This document shows positions 54,640 to 63,292 of a stretch of 64,000 nt of DNA, one piece after another. A program made the position numbers and the translations under genes. The stretch's first letter is position 1; the number at the start of each line of letters is the position of its first letter. This DNA comes from Pseudomonas sp. Irchel 3E13. GTDB taxonomy: Bacteria; Pseudomonadota; Gammaproteobacteria; Pseudomonadales; Pseudomonadaceae. The notes below the pieces were generated by a model. The model saw only the letters and a list, made by a program, of their open reading frames with translations. It had not been told where the DNA came from and did no database searches. The stretch covers positions 62,001 through 126,000 of the forward strand of contig NZ_FYDX01000011.1 in the NCBI RefSeq assembly GCF_900187455.1. Reading direction: 5' to 3'.

Positions 54640-55832
54640 CGCTGGGCAGTCTTGTCGCTGGCGCTGTTGTCGTGGATCAACCGGGCGATCAACGTGTCAG
54701 CCTCGGCCAGTTGACGGTCATACACCTGGGTGGCGAAGGTCGCCTTCTGCGGCGCCTGCTGCGCCAGTACCGGACCGCTCTGGTCATGCAGATCGACGTC
54801 GACCGTGGTCGACAGGCCGATGCGCAGCGGATGCTGGTTCAGTTGCTCGGCATTGATGTGCACCCGCACCGGGACGCGCTGGACGATCTTGATCCAGTTG
54901 CCGGTGGCGTTCTGCGCCGGCAGCAGGGCGAACGCGCTGCCGGTGCCGGCGCCGAGGCTGTCGATGGTGCCGCTGTACTTGACGTCGCTGCCGTAGAGGT
55001 CGGTGCTGATGTCCACCGGCTGGCCGATGCGCATGTTGCGCAGTTGGGTTTCCTTGAAGTTGGCGTCGATCCACAACTGGTCCAGCGGGATCACCGCCAT
55101 GGTCGCGGTGCCCGGCTCCAGCCGTTGGCCGAGTTGCACGGTGCGCTTGGCGACATAACCGGTGACCGGCGCCACCAGGGTGGTGCGGGCATTGCTCAGG
55201 TAAGCCTGGCGCAGTTCGGCGGCGGCGGCCTGGACCTCGGGGTGAGACGACACCACGGTGTCATCCACCAGCGCGGTGGTGGTGTTCAGTTGCTGCCGGG
55301 CATTGCTCAGCGCGCTCTGCGCCGACGACAGGTCGTCACGGGCGTGGGACAGCTCTTCCTGGGAAATCGCCCCGCCAGCGGCGAGGGTCTTGCGCCGGTT
55401 GTAGTTTTCCTGGGCCTTTTGCAGCTCGGCCTGGCGCGCCGCGACCTGGGCCTTCATGCCGTCGACGTTGCTGTACAGCCCGCGGACCTGACGTACCGCC
55501 CGGGCCAGTTTAGCCTCGGCGGCCTGCAGGCCGACTTCGGCGTCGCTCGGGTCGAAGCGGATCAGCTCCTGGCCGGCGTGCACCAGGTCGCCGTCGTCGG
55601 CGCCGATGCTGATCACGGTGCCGCTGATCAGCGGGGTGATTTCGACCACGTTGCCGTTGACGTAGGCGTCGTCGGTGCTTTCAGTCCAGCGCCCGTAAAG
55701 CTCGTGCCAGGCCCAGGTGCCGGCGCCGATGGCCAGCACCACGAGCAGCAGCCCGAGCAGCCAGGTCTTGCGCTTGCGCTGATTGTTAACGTCCTGCTCG
55801 TTGACGGCAGTGTCCGAAGTTGGGGTAGCCAT
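54636..55832 (-). CDS. HlyD/EmrA-family membrane fusion protein
   Basis: A 398-residue periplasmic adaptor. It has one N-terminal membrane anchor (WLLGLLLVVLAIGAGTWAW), the biotinyl-lipoyl half motif DAYVNGNVVEITPLISG, a coiled-coil hairpin (about residues 100-210) and the beta-barrel region WIDANFKETQLRNMRIGQP. It bridges the EmrB-like pump and the outer-membrane factor. ATG 55832 is chosen because ATPTSDTAVNEQ matches family N-termini; an upstream in-frame extension to 55910 is improbable. It lies 19 bp after the outer-membrane gene. Confidence 0.92.
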   Translation of the reverse strand: MATPTSDTAVNEQDVNNQRKRKTWLLGLLLVVLAIGAGTWAWHELYGRWTESTDDAYVNGNVVEITPLISGTVISIGADDGDLVHAGQELIRFDPSDAEVGLQAAEAKLARAVRQVRGLYSNVDGMKAQVAARQAELQKAQENYNRRKTLAAGGAISQEELSHARDDLSSAQSALSNARQQLNTTTALVDDTVVSSHPEVQAAAAELRQAYLSNARTTLVAPVTGYVAKRTVQLGQRLEPGTATMAVIPLDQLWIDANFKETQLRNMRIGQPVDISTDLYGSDVKYSGTIDSLGAGTGSAFALLPAQNATGNWIKIVQRVPVRVHINAEQLNQHPLRIGLSTTVDVDLHDQSGPVLAQQAPQKATFATQVYDRQLAEADTLIARLIHDNSASDKTAQR

Positions 55833-55851
55833 TGACGAATACCTTGGCGGG

Positions 55852-57333
55852 TTAAGGGTGACGGGAGGCCGGCGATGCTGCCGCGGCCTGCTGCTGTTGG
55901 GATGCCGCATCAGGCTGGAAACCGCCGCCGAGGGCCTGCATCAGCAGGATCGAACGGTCGATGCGCTCGGCATTGAGCTCGGCCAGTTGGCGCTGGGCCT
56001 GTAGCAGTTGCTGCTCGATGCTCAGCACGTCGAGGAAGTTGCCGATGCCGGAGCCGTAGCGCTGCATGACGGTGTCGTAGGACTGCTGGGCGATGTCGGT
56101 GGCGCGCTGTTTGGTCGCGACCTGCTCGCCGAGGGCATGCAACTGGTCGATGTTGTCGCTGACTTCGCCGAGGGCGTTGACCAGGCTCTTGTTGTACTGG
56201 GCAACGGCAAGGTCGTAGTCGGCGTCGCGGGCATCGAGGTCGGCGCGCAGGCGGCCGCCGTCGAAGATCGGCAGCGAAATGGTCGGGGCAATATTGAAGA
56301 AGCGGCTCGGCGCACCGAAGATCGCGTCGCCCAACAGTGCCTGGGTGCCGGCGGCGGCGCTCAGGTTGAGGTTGGGGTAGAAGCGGGTTTTGCTCGCGTC
56401 GATCGACTTGCTCGCCGCTTCGACCCGCCAGCGTGCCGCCACCAGATCGGGACGCCGGCCGAGCAGTTCGGCGGGCAGGACCGATGGCAAGGCCACCGCG
56501 CCGGGCTTGAGTACCGCGGGCCGGGCAATCTGCTGGGCACGGTCCGGCCCTTTGCCGAGCAATACCGCAAGGGCGATCTGTGCGCTGTGCAGTTGTTTCT
56601 GCGCATTGATCGCCTGTTCTTCGGAGCTGGCGGCCAGGCTTTCGGTCTGCTGGAGCTGGTATTCGCTGTCGATCCCGGCGGACAGCCGACGCTGGCCCAG
56701 GTCGAGCATCTGCCGGGTGCGCTTGAGGTCATCCTGGGTCAGGTCGTAGACGATATAGGCCTGGCCCAACTGGCTGTAGGCCCGGGCCACGTCGGCGGCG
56801 AGGGTCAGGCTGGCGGCCTGGCGATCGACTTCGGCGGCGCGGGCCTGGCCCAACGCGGCTTCCCAGGCGGCGCGCTGGCCACCCCAGAGGTCGAAGGTGT
56901 AATTGAAGTCGAGGCTCAGGCTGCGCAGGGTCGAATAGCGACCACCCTGCCCGGCCGGATCCTGGTCCCGGGCCAGCCGCGAGCGGCTGACGCTGCCGTT
57001 GGCGTCCAGGCTCGGCATGCGGTCGGCGTCGGCGGCATAGGCCGCGGCGCTGGCCTGATGGGCGCGGGCGCTGGCGATTTGCATGTCCGGGCTGTCGCGC
57101 AGGGCTTCGCCGATCAGGCCGTCCAGTTGCGGATCACCGAGGCTGCGCCACCAGTCGCTTTTCGGCCAGGCGGCCGGCGACAGGGTGACGCCCTTGAGGG
57201 TCTGTTCAGACTTGAGATCGCTGGCCGCCAGGCGCTGGCCTTCCGGCGCGAGGCCGCGGTAGCTGGCGCAACCGGCCAGAGTCAGGGCGATAACCAGCAG
57301 GCTCAGGCTGCTGCGCAAGGTGGTTGTGCTCAT
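55852..57333 (-). CDS. NodT-family outer-membrane efflux lipoprotein
   Basis: A 493-residue TolC-like outer-membrane factor with a lipoprotein signal (IALTLAGC). Two OEP repeats are visible, with WWRSLGDPQLDGLI near the start, AWEAALGQARAAEVDRQAA in the middle and the second repeat around FDGGRLRADLDARDADYDL. It forms the exit duct of the efflux complex. Its ATG overlaps the marR stop by 4 bp. Confidence 0.92.
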   Translation of the reverse strand: MSTTTLRSSLSLLVIALTLAGCASYRGLAPEGQRLAASDLKSEQTLKGVTLSPAAWPKSDWWRSLGDPQLDGLIGEALRDSPDMQIASARAHQASAAAYAADADRMPSLDANGSVSRSRLARDQDPAGQGGRYSTLRSLSLDFNYTFDLWGGQRAAWEAALGQARAAEVDRQAASLTLAADVARAYSQLGQAYIVYDLTQDDLKRTRQMLDLGQRRLSAGIDSEYQLQQTESLAASSEEQAINAQKQLHSAQIALAVLLGKGPDRAQQIARPAVLKPGAVALPSVLPAELLGRRPDLVAARWRVEAASKSIDASKTRFYPNLNLSAAAGTQALLGDAIFGAPSRFFNIAPTISLPIFDGGRLRADLDARDADYDLAVAQYNKSLVNALGEVSDNIDQLHALGEQVATKQRATDIAQQSYDTVMQRYGSGIGNFLDVLSIEQQLLQAQRQLAELNAERIDRSILLMQALGGGFQPDAASQQQQAAAASPASRHP

Positions 57334-57803
57334 TTGTCACTCACCCGCAGCGCCGTCAGCGAATCGCCGGCATTGAGCAGGACCTTGGTAAGAATCGCGG
57401 TGAGCGTGGCCAGCTCATCAGCAGCCAGCACGCCGACCAGTTCGTTCATCGCCTCGGCGCCGATATGCGGCAGACGATCGGCGAGTTTCTGTCCTTCTCC
57501 GGTCAACTCGACACGCACTTGCCGGCGGTCCTCGGGGCAGCGACTGCGGGCGATCAGGTCTTTCTGTTCGAGGCGGTCGAGCATGCGGGTCATGGAACCG
57601 CTGTCCAGGCCGAGGTAACGGCACAGCTCGGCGGGGGTGTCGACGCCGTACTGGGCGACGATGATCAGCACCTTGAACTGCGCGGCGGTGACGCCGTAAT
57701 CCTGCAGGTGGCTATCGAGAATGCGGTCCTTGACCAGCGCGGCACGCCCGAGGAGCAGGCCGATGGTGCAGGTCTGGAAGTTTTCCGGAGTGAAGTGGGA
57801 CAT
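57330..57803 (-). CDS. MarR-family transcriptional regulator of the efflux operon
   Basis: A 157-residue winged-helix regulator. The recognition region is AELCRYLGLDSGSMTRMLDR and the wing is ARSRCPEDRRQVRVELT. It is the first gene of the operon marR - outer-membrane factor - emrA-like - emrB-like, and it probably represses its own promoter through the palindrome at 57847-57871 until a drug ligand binds. Confidence 0.92.
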   Translation of the reverse strand: MSHFTPENFQTCTIGLLLGRAALVKDRILDSHLQDYGVTAAQFKVLIIVAQYGVDTPAELCRYLGLDSGSMTRMLDRLEQKDLIARSRCPEDRRQVRVELTGEGQKLADRLPHIGAEAMNELVGVLAADELATLTAILTKVLLNAGDSLTALRVSDK

Positions 57804-57846
57804 GAAGGGAGAAACCTGCTTAGGCAGTGATGTAAGCAGATATTAC

Positions 57847-57871
57847 TGCCCAGACATTAATTGTCCAGGCA
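57847..57871. promoter_or_regulatory. Palindromic operator candidate for the MarR regulator
   Basis: The 25-bp imperfect palindrome TGCCcaGACATTAATTGTCCAGGCA lies 44 bp upstream of the marR start. MarR dimers usually bind such sites overlapping their own promoter. Confidence 0.65.
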
Positions 57872-57974
57872 TTTATTAGCTTGCTTGCTATTTTGACGAC
57901 GAAAGGCCGAGCGGAGCAGTCGGGATTCAGGCAGGGAAACATCGGCGCGCAGAGAACCCGCGCGCCGCAGGGAT

Positions 57975-58580
57975 TCAGGCCGGAACGCCGCTGTGGAAGC
58001 GGAATTCCTCGTCCGGCGAGACGATCAGTTCCGCCTCGGCTTCACGGACTTTCTCGATGGTGCGTTCGATATCAGCGGCATCGCCGTACTGATAGGCCAG
58101 CTTCAGGTAGCCCTGATAGTGCCGCGCCTCGCTCTTGAGCAGGCCGTGATAGAACTTGCCGAGTTCTTCGTCGAGATGCGGCACCAGTGCGGCGAACCGC
58201 TCGCAACTGCGCGCTTCGATAAAGGCGCCGACCACCAAGGTGTCGACCAGCTTGACCGGCTCATGAGAACGCACCAGCCGGCGCAGGCCCGAGGCATAAC
58301 GACCGGCATTGATCGGACGCAACGGCACCTTGCGCCGCTTCATCAGGCGCAACACCTGTTCGTGGTGCACCAGTTCCTCGCGGGCCAGGCGCGACATCAT
58401 GTTGATCAGGTCGATGTGGGTGTTGTACTTGGCGATCAGGCTCAGCGCCGTACTGGCGGCCTTGAACTCGCAATTCTTGTGGTCGATCAGCATTGTTTCC
58501 TGATCGGCCAGCGCCGCTTGCACCCAGGCATCTGGCGTGCGGCAACCGAGGAAGGCTTCGATTTCGGGGATGAGTTCCAT
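57975..58580 (-). CDS. miaE: tRNA 2-methylthio-N6-isopentenyladenosine hydroxylase
   Basis: A 201-residue diiron monooxygenase that hydroxylates ms2i6A37 in tRNAs using O2. The ferritin-like four-helix bundle shows metal ligands in ETMLIDHKNCEFKAA, REELVHHEQVL, EARSCERFAAL and SEARHYQGYLKLA. The length is normal for MiaE. It is divergent from the universal stress gene across 154 bp that hold an ANR box. Confidence 0.93.
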   Translation of the reverse strand: MELIPEIEAFLGCRTPDAWVQAALADQETMLIDHKNCEFKAASTALSLIAKYNTHIDLINMMSRLAREELVHHEQVLRLMKRRKVPLRPINAGRYASGLRRLVRSHEPVKLVDTLVVGAFIEARSCERFAALVPHLDEELGKFYHGLLKSEARHYQGYLKLAYQYGDAADIERTIEKVREAEAELIVSPDEEFRFHSGVPA

Positions 58581-58653
58581 GATTCACAAACGGCAGAGGG
58601 CGACAGGGCCGGCGATTATACCGGCGCGGGCAACTATCACCAGTGACTATGCT

Positions 58654-58667
58654 TTGATATGTATCAA
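58654..58667 (+). promoter_or_regulatory. ANR/FNR box of the universal stress gene
   Basis: A perfect TTGAT-ATGT-ATCAA. A -10 hexamer TATAGT lies at 58691-58696, which places the box centre about 42 bp before the expected start of transcription, the class II activation position for FNR/ANR. Confidence 0.85.
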
Positions 58668-58734
58668 GCCGCGTCGCATCGAGCGCCGACTATAGTCAGG
58701 CATTGGTCGCCATTTCCGAAGGGAGTTCTCGTTC

Positions 58735-59598
58735 ATGCAAGCCGTACGCAGCATCCTGGTGGTACTCGATCCCGAGCACGCCCACAGCCGGGCCCTGACC
58801 CGGGCCAAACTCATCGCCAAGGCGACCGGCGCACGCCTTCACCTGTTGATGTGCGACAAGAAACACGACCACAGCGCCCTGCTCAGCCTGCTCTCCAGCC
58901 AGTTGCACGATGATGGCTACGACAACGTCACCTTCGAGCAGGCGTGGCACGACACCCTTCACGAATCGATCATCGACGTGCAGCAGGCCGAAGGCTGCGA
59001 GCTGGTGATCAAGGAGCACCGCCCGGACAACCCACTGCGCAAGGCCCTGCTCACCCCCACCGACTGGAAACTGCTGCGCCTGTGCCCGGCGGCGGTGTTG
59101 ATGGTCAAGACCGAACGGCCATGGACCGGCGGCGTGATCCTCGCCGCCGTCGACGTGGGCAACAACGACCAGGACCACCGCGTGCTGCATGGCGATATCG
59201 TCGACCACGGCTACGCCATCGCCGACCTGGCCAAGGGCAACCTGCACGTGATCAGCGCCCACCCGTCGCCCATGTTGTCGGCAGCGGACCCGGTCTATCA
59301 GCTCAAGGAAACCATCGAGCAACGCTATCGCGAGGCCTGCGCCGCCTTCCAGGCGGAGTTCGACATCAGCGACGAGCGCCTGCATGTCGCCGAGGGCCCG
59401 GCGGACGTGCTGATTCCGTACACCGCCAGCAAGCTGGACGCGGTGGTGACGGTGATCGGGACCGTGGCCCGCACCGGGATCACCGGCGCGCTGATCGGCA
59501 ATACGTCGGAAGTGGTGCTGGATTCGCTGGAATGCGATGTGCTGGTGCTGAAGACGGCGGAAGTGGCGGCGCAGTTGAATGAATTGGCACAAGGCTGA
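58735..59598 (+). CDS. Universal stress protein (tandem Usp domains, UspE-like)
   Basis: A 287-residue cytoplasmic protein with two Usp domains (about residues 5-130 and 135-280). The second keeps the nucleotide-binding G-x2-G-x9-G-S/T-like stretch at GTVARTGITGALIGNTSE. In P. aeruginosa, Usp proteins of this type are induced under oxygen limitation by Anr and help survival on pyruvate; here a perfect ANR box sits at the class II distance. The position before a DUF1289 gene and acnB is the same as I recall for PA1789. Confidence 0.92.
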   Translation: MQAVRSILVVLDPEHAHSRALTRAKLIAKATGARLHLLMCDKKHDHSALLSLLSSQLHDDGYDNVTFEQAWHDTLHESIIDVQQAEGCELVIKEHRPDNPLRKALLTPTDWKLLRLCPAAVLMVKTERPWTGGVILAAVDVGNNDQDHRVLHGDIVDHGYAIADLAKGNLHVISAHPSPMLSAADPVYQLKETIEQRYREACAAFQAEFDISDERLHVAEGPADVLIPYTASKLDAVVTVIGTVARTGITGALIGNTSEVVLDSLECDVLVLKTAEVAAQLNELAQG

Positions 59599-59617
59599 TT
59601 CTTGAGGAAACCTTGAG

Positions 59618-59645
59618 GGCCTCATCGCTGGCAAGCGATGAGGCC
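59618..59645. repeat. Perfect 12-bp hairpin between usp and the DUF1289 gene
   Basis: GGCCTCATCGCT-GGCA-AGCGATGAGGCC in the convergent spacer. It has no T-run on either strand, so it is a REP-like hairpin or a weak terminator. Confidence 0.6.
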
Positions 59646-59653
59646 AAAACGGA

Positions 59654-60121
59654 CTAGCCCAACGCATCCTTCAAGAAACCCGGCGCGATATACCGCTGGT
59701 AGTGGGCTTCAGAAAGAAGAAAGAACTCGGTATCGATGGCATCCCGCAGTTCCGGCAATTCCCACTCGCGAAACTCCGGCAACAACACCAGCCCGTAGGC
59801 CTCCAGCTCGCGGATCACCCGCGCGCCGCGGGCGATCAACTGGTAGGCCCAGCAATATTCGGACTGATGGGGGACGTAGCGGATCTTGCGCTGCTCCAGT
59901 TGCTGGCGCAGCCGCCCGGCGTCGAAAACCTCCAGCTTGGCGGTCATCACCTGGACCAGCAGTTGCTCCAGACGCAACCACACCGCGCGTTTTTCATCCT
60001 CGCTGTAGCCGTTCCAGTGGATCACTTCATGGTGGAATCGCTTGCAGCCGCGGCACACCAGATCCCCGTAAACCGTGGAACAGAGGCCGACGCAAGGCGT
60101 CTTGATGGACTGATTGGACAT
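59654..60121 (-). CDS. DUF1289 domain protein
   Basis: A 155-residue soluble protein. The N-terminal 50 residues are a DUF1289 domain with the four-cysteine pattern TPCVGLCSTVYGDLVCRGC followed by KRFHHEVIHWNGYS. It is probably a small metal- or Fe-S-binding unit. The remaining 100 residues are charged and helical without a known family. ATG 60121 is preferred over TTG 60127. Adjacency to usp and acnB is conserved in Pseudomonas. The function is unknown. Confidence 0.85.
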   Translation of the reverse strand: MSNQSIKTPCVGLCSTVYGDLVCRGCKRFHHEVIHWNGYSEDEKRAVWLRLEQLLVQVMTAKLEVFDAGRLRQQLEQRKIRYVPHQSEYCWAYQLIARGARVIRELEAYGLVLLPEFREWELPELRDAIDTEFFLLSEAHYQRYIAPGFLKDALG

Positions 60122-60270
60122 GGGCAAATCGACAGCATGGCAACGGAACAGACGGCCATGTTAGCCCTTTGTCTAACGAGGGTCACCCGCTAAAGTCTTC
60201 GCCGCTGCCTTACCTTTATTTTGAATTTGCCGTAGAATCACCCGGCCTTTTAAGGCGCCAAATGTCCGTT

Positions 60271-60407
60271 AGAAGCTGTTTTCAAAGCGTCACGAGCACA
60301 GTTATCCGGTAGAACGGCGTTGGCTCGGGAGATTCACCTGTGAATGTCCCGTGCCAGCCCTCATCAGCTCCCCGTTCTGCAGGCGTAAAACTTTGAAAGC
60401 AGCTTCT
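60271..60407. other. 137-bp imperfect palindrome upstream of acnB
   Basis: Nested complementary arms: 60271-60287 with 60391-60407 (17 bp, one G-U type pair), 60311-60317 with 60372-60378, 60326-60330 with 60347-60351, and the centre ATTCAC-CT-GTGAAT at 60332-60345. As RNA it would form a rod-like hairpin. It lies in the 405-bp spacer 60122-60526, starting about 150 bp upstream of the divergent DUF1289 start and ending about 120 bp before acnB. Nothing else in that spacer is recognised. Confidence 0.6.
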
Positions 60408-60526
60408 GTAAGGATTTCCTGCAACTCTGGCTACGCGGCTCAAAAAGCCGTATTTGCGCATGAGTGCGGATTTTCTGGATGAGCGTCCCGGACACCCATT
60501 TGGGACCACTGATGAGGGTAATAACT

Positions 60527-63127
60527 GTGCTTGAAGCCTACCGCAAACATATCGAAGAGCGCGCAGCCCTGGGTATCGTTCCCCAGCCGCTTAACGCCGA
60601 ACAAACTGCAGGCCTGGTCGAGCTGCTGAAAAACCCGCCGGCCGGCGAAGAAGCCTTCCTCGTTGAACTGATCACCGACCGCGTTCCGCCGGGAGTCGAC
60701 GAAGCCGCCTACGTCAAGGCCGCTTTCCTCTCCGCCATCGTCAAAGGCGACGCCAAATCCCCTCTGATCGACCGCAAGCGTGCCACCGAGCTGCTGGGCA
60801 CCATGCAGGGCGGCTACAACATCGCCACCCTGGTCGAGCTGCTGGATGACGCCGAACTGGGCGCCGTCGCGGCCGAACAGCTCAAGCACACCCTGCTGAT
60901 GTTCGATGCCTTCCACGACGTGGCCGAAAAAGCCAAGTCCGGCAACGCGCACGCCCAGGCTGTACTGGACTCCTGGGCTGCCGGCGAGTGGTTCACCACC
61001 CGTCCTGCTATCGCCGAGAAATACACCCTGACCGTGTTCAAGGTGCCTGGCGAAACCAACACCGACGACCTGTCCCCTGCTCCAGACGCCTGGTCGCGCC
61101 CTGACATCCCGCTGCACGCCCTGGCCATGCTGAAAATGGCCCGTGACGGCATCGAGCCAGAGCAACCAGGTTCGGTCGGTCCGCTGAAGCAGATCGAAGC
61201 GGTCAGAGCCAAGGGCTTCCCGGTCGCCTACGTCGGTGACGTGGTCGGTACCGGTTCCTCGCGTAAATCCGCAACCAACTCCGTGCTGTGGTTCTTCGGC
61301 GACGACATCCCGTACGTGCCGAACAAGCGCGCCGGTGGTTTCTGCTTCGGCACCAAGATCGCCCCGATCTTCTACAACACCATGGAAGACGCCGGCGCCC
61401 TGCCGATCGAATTCGACTGCACCAACCTGGCGATGGGCGATGTCATCGACGTCTACCCGTTCAAAGGCGAAGTACGCCGTCACGGTAGCGACGAGCTGGT
61501 CACCAACTTCGCGCTGAAAACCGAAGTCCTGCTGGACGAAGTCCGCGCTGGCGGCCGTATCCCGCTGATCGTCGGCCGTGGCCTGACCGAGAAAGCCCGT
61601 ACCGAACTGGGCCTGGGCGCTTCCGACCTGTTCAAGAAGCCAGAGCAGCCTGTCGACACCGGCAAAGGCTACACCCTGGCACAGAAAATGGTCGGCAAGG
61701 CCTGCGGCGTGACCGGCGTTCGTCCGGGCACCTACTGCGAGCCGAAGATGACCACCGTCGGTTCCCAGGACACCACTGGCCCGATGACCCGTGACGAGCT
61801 GAAAGACCTGGCGTGCCTGGGCTTCTCCGCTGACCTGGTCATGCAGTCGTTCTGCCACACCGCGGCCTATCCGAAGCCGATCGACGTCACCACCCACCAC
61901 ACCCTGCCGGATTTCATCCGCACCCGTGGCGGCGTGTCCCTGCGTCCTGGCGACGGCATCATCCATAGCTGGCTGAACCGCATGCTGATGCCTGACACCG
62001 TCGGCACCGGCGGCGACTCGCACACCCGCTTCCCGATCGGCATCTCGTTCCCGGCCGGTTCCGGCCTGGTCGCCTTCGCCGCCGCCACCGGCGTCATGCC
62101 GCTGGACATGCCGGAATCGATCCTGGTTCGCTTCAAGGGCAAGCTGCAACCTGGCATCACCCTGCGTGACCTGGTTCATGCCATCCCTTACTACGGGATC
62201 AAGCAAGGCCTGCTGACCGTCGAGAAGAAGGGCAAGATCAACGCCTTCTCCGGCCGCATCCTGGAAATCGAAGGTCTCAACGATCTGACCGTCGAACAAG
62301 CCTTCGAGCTGTCCGACGCCTCGGCCGAACGTTCCGCCGCGGGTTGCACCATCAAGCTGCCGGAAAAAGCCATCGCCGAGTACCTGACCTCCAACATCAC
62401 CCTGCTGCGCTGGATGATCGGCGAAGGCTACGGCGACCCACGCACCCTGGAGCGCCGCGCGCAAGCCATGGAAGCCTGGCTGGCCAACCCTGAACTGCTG
62501 GCCGCCGATGCCGACGCCGAATACGCCGAAATCATCGAAATCGACCTGGCCGACGTCAAAGAGCCTGTGCTCTGCGCGCCGAACGACCCGGACGACGCCC
62601 GTCTGCTGTCGACCGTACAGGGCGAGAAGATCGACGAAGTGTTCATCGGTTCGTGCATGACCAACATCGGTCACTTCCGCGCTGCCGGTAAATTGCTGGA
62701 GAAGGTCAAGGGTGGCATCCCTACCCGTCTGTGGCTGGCTCCGCCAACCAAGATGGACGCTCACCAACTGACCGAAGAAGGCTACTACGGCATCTACGGC
62801 AAGGCTGGCGCGCGCATGGAAATGCCAGGCTGCTCGCTGTGCATGGGTAACCAGGCTCGCGTACAGACCGGTTCGACCGTGGTTTCCACCTCGACCCGTA
62901 ACTTCCCGAACCGCCTGGGCGACGCGACCAACGTGTACCTGGCTTCGGCTGAACTGGCCGCGGTCGCTTCGATCCTCGGCAAGCTGCCGACCGTCGAGGA
63001 GTACATGGAGTACGCGAAGAACATCGACAGCATGGCTGCCGACGTTTACCGCTACCTGAGCTTCGACCAGATCGCCGAGTTCCGCGAGGTCGCCGCGAAC
63101 GCCAAGATCGCCGCTGTTCAGATCTAA
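60527..63127 (+). CDS. acnB: Aconitate hydratase B
   Basis: An 866-residue TCA-cycle [4Fe-4S] enzyme that interconverts citrate and isocitrate. It has the AcnB domain order: a HEAT-like N-terminal helical domain (about 1-160), the mobile domain 4 (about 165-380) and the catalytic domains. Cluster cysteines are in FIGSCMTNIGHF and PGCSLCMGNQ. The start is GTG 60527, with GAGGG 9 nt upstream, giving the normal MLEAYRKHIEERAAL N-terminus. Many rare-start frames further upstream lack similarity. A strong terminator follows. Confidence 0.97.
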   Translation: MLEAYRKHIEERAALGIVPQPLNAEQTAGLVELLKNPPAGEEAFLVELITDRVPPGVDEAAYVKAAFLSAIVKGDAKSPLIDRKRATELLGTMQGGYNIATLVELLDDAELGAVAAEQLKHTLLMFDAFHDVAEKAKSGNAHAQAVLDSWAAGEWFTTRPAIAEKYTLTVFKVPGETNTDDLSPAPDAWSRPDIPLHALAMLKMARDGIEPEQPGSVGPLKQIEAVRAKGFPVAYVGDVVGTGSSRKSATNSVLWFFGDDIPYVPNKRAGGFCFGTKIAPIFYNTMEDAGALPIEFDCTNLAMGDVIDVYPFKGEVRRHGSDELVTNFALKTEVLLDEVRAGGRIPLIVGRGLTEKARTELGLGASDLFKKPEQPVDTGKGYTLAQKMVGKACGVTGVRPGTYCEPKMTTVGSQDTTGPMTRDELKDLACLGFSADLVMQSFCHTAAYPKPIDVTTHHTLPDFIRTRGGVSLRPGDGIIHSWLNRMLMPDTVGTGGDSHTRFPIGISFPAGSGLVAFAAATGVMPLDMPESILVRFKGKLQPGITLRDLVHAIPYYGIKQGLLTVEKKGKINAFSGRILEIEGLNDLTVEQAFELSDASAERSAAGCTIKLPEKAIAEYLTSNITLLRWMIGEGYGDPRTLERRAQAMEAWLANPELLAADADAEYAEIIEIDLADVKEPVLCAPNDPDDARLLSTVQGEKIDEVFIGSCMTNIGHFRAAGKLLEKVKGGIPTRLWLAPPTKMDAHQLTEEGYYGIYGKAGARMEMPGCSLCMGNQARVQTGSTVVSTSTRNFPNRLGDATNVYLASAELAAVASILGKLPTVEEYMEYAKNIDSMAADVYRYLSFDQIAEFREVAANAKIAAVQI

Positions 63128-63142
63128 GCAGAACCTGCGTTG

Positions 63143-63173
63143 AAAAAGCCCCGCTGAAAAGCGGGGCTTTTTT
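63143..63173 (+). terminator. Rho-independent terminator after acnB
   Basis: The stem AAGCCCCGCT-GAAA-AGCGGGGCTT is preceded by A-run and followed by TTTTTAT. It can also work for the convergent prpF side. Confidence 0.92.
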
Positions 63174-63292
63174 ATGTCTGCTGCATTCGTGATTGATGGT
63201 TCTAGGACCGCTACGCGGCCCCGGAAACAAAAAAACGGTGCCCGCCTCTCGACGGACACCGCTGTTCAAAGCCGAAGCCTGCGAAAAATGCC

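Noticed and set aside
60440..63259. 939-codon open frame opposite acnB
   Set aside because: It is antisense to acnB and has Val/Gly/Gln-rich mirror composition.
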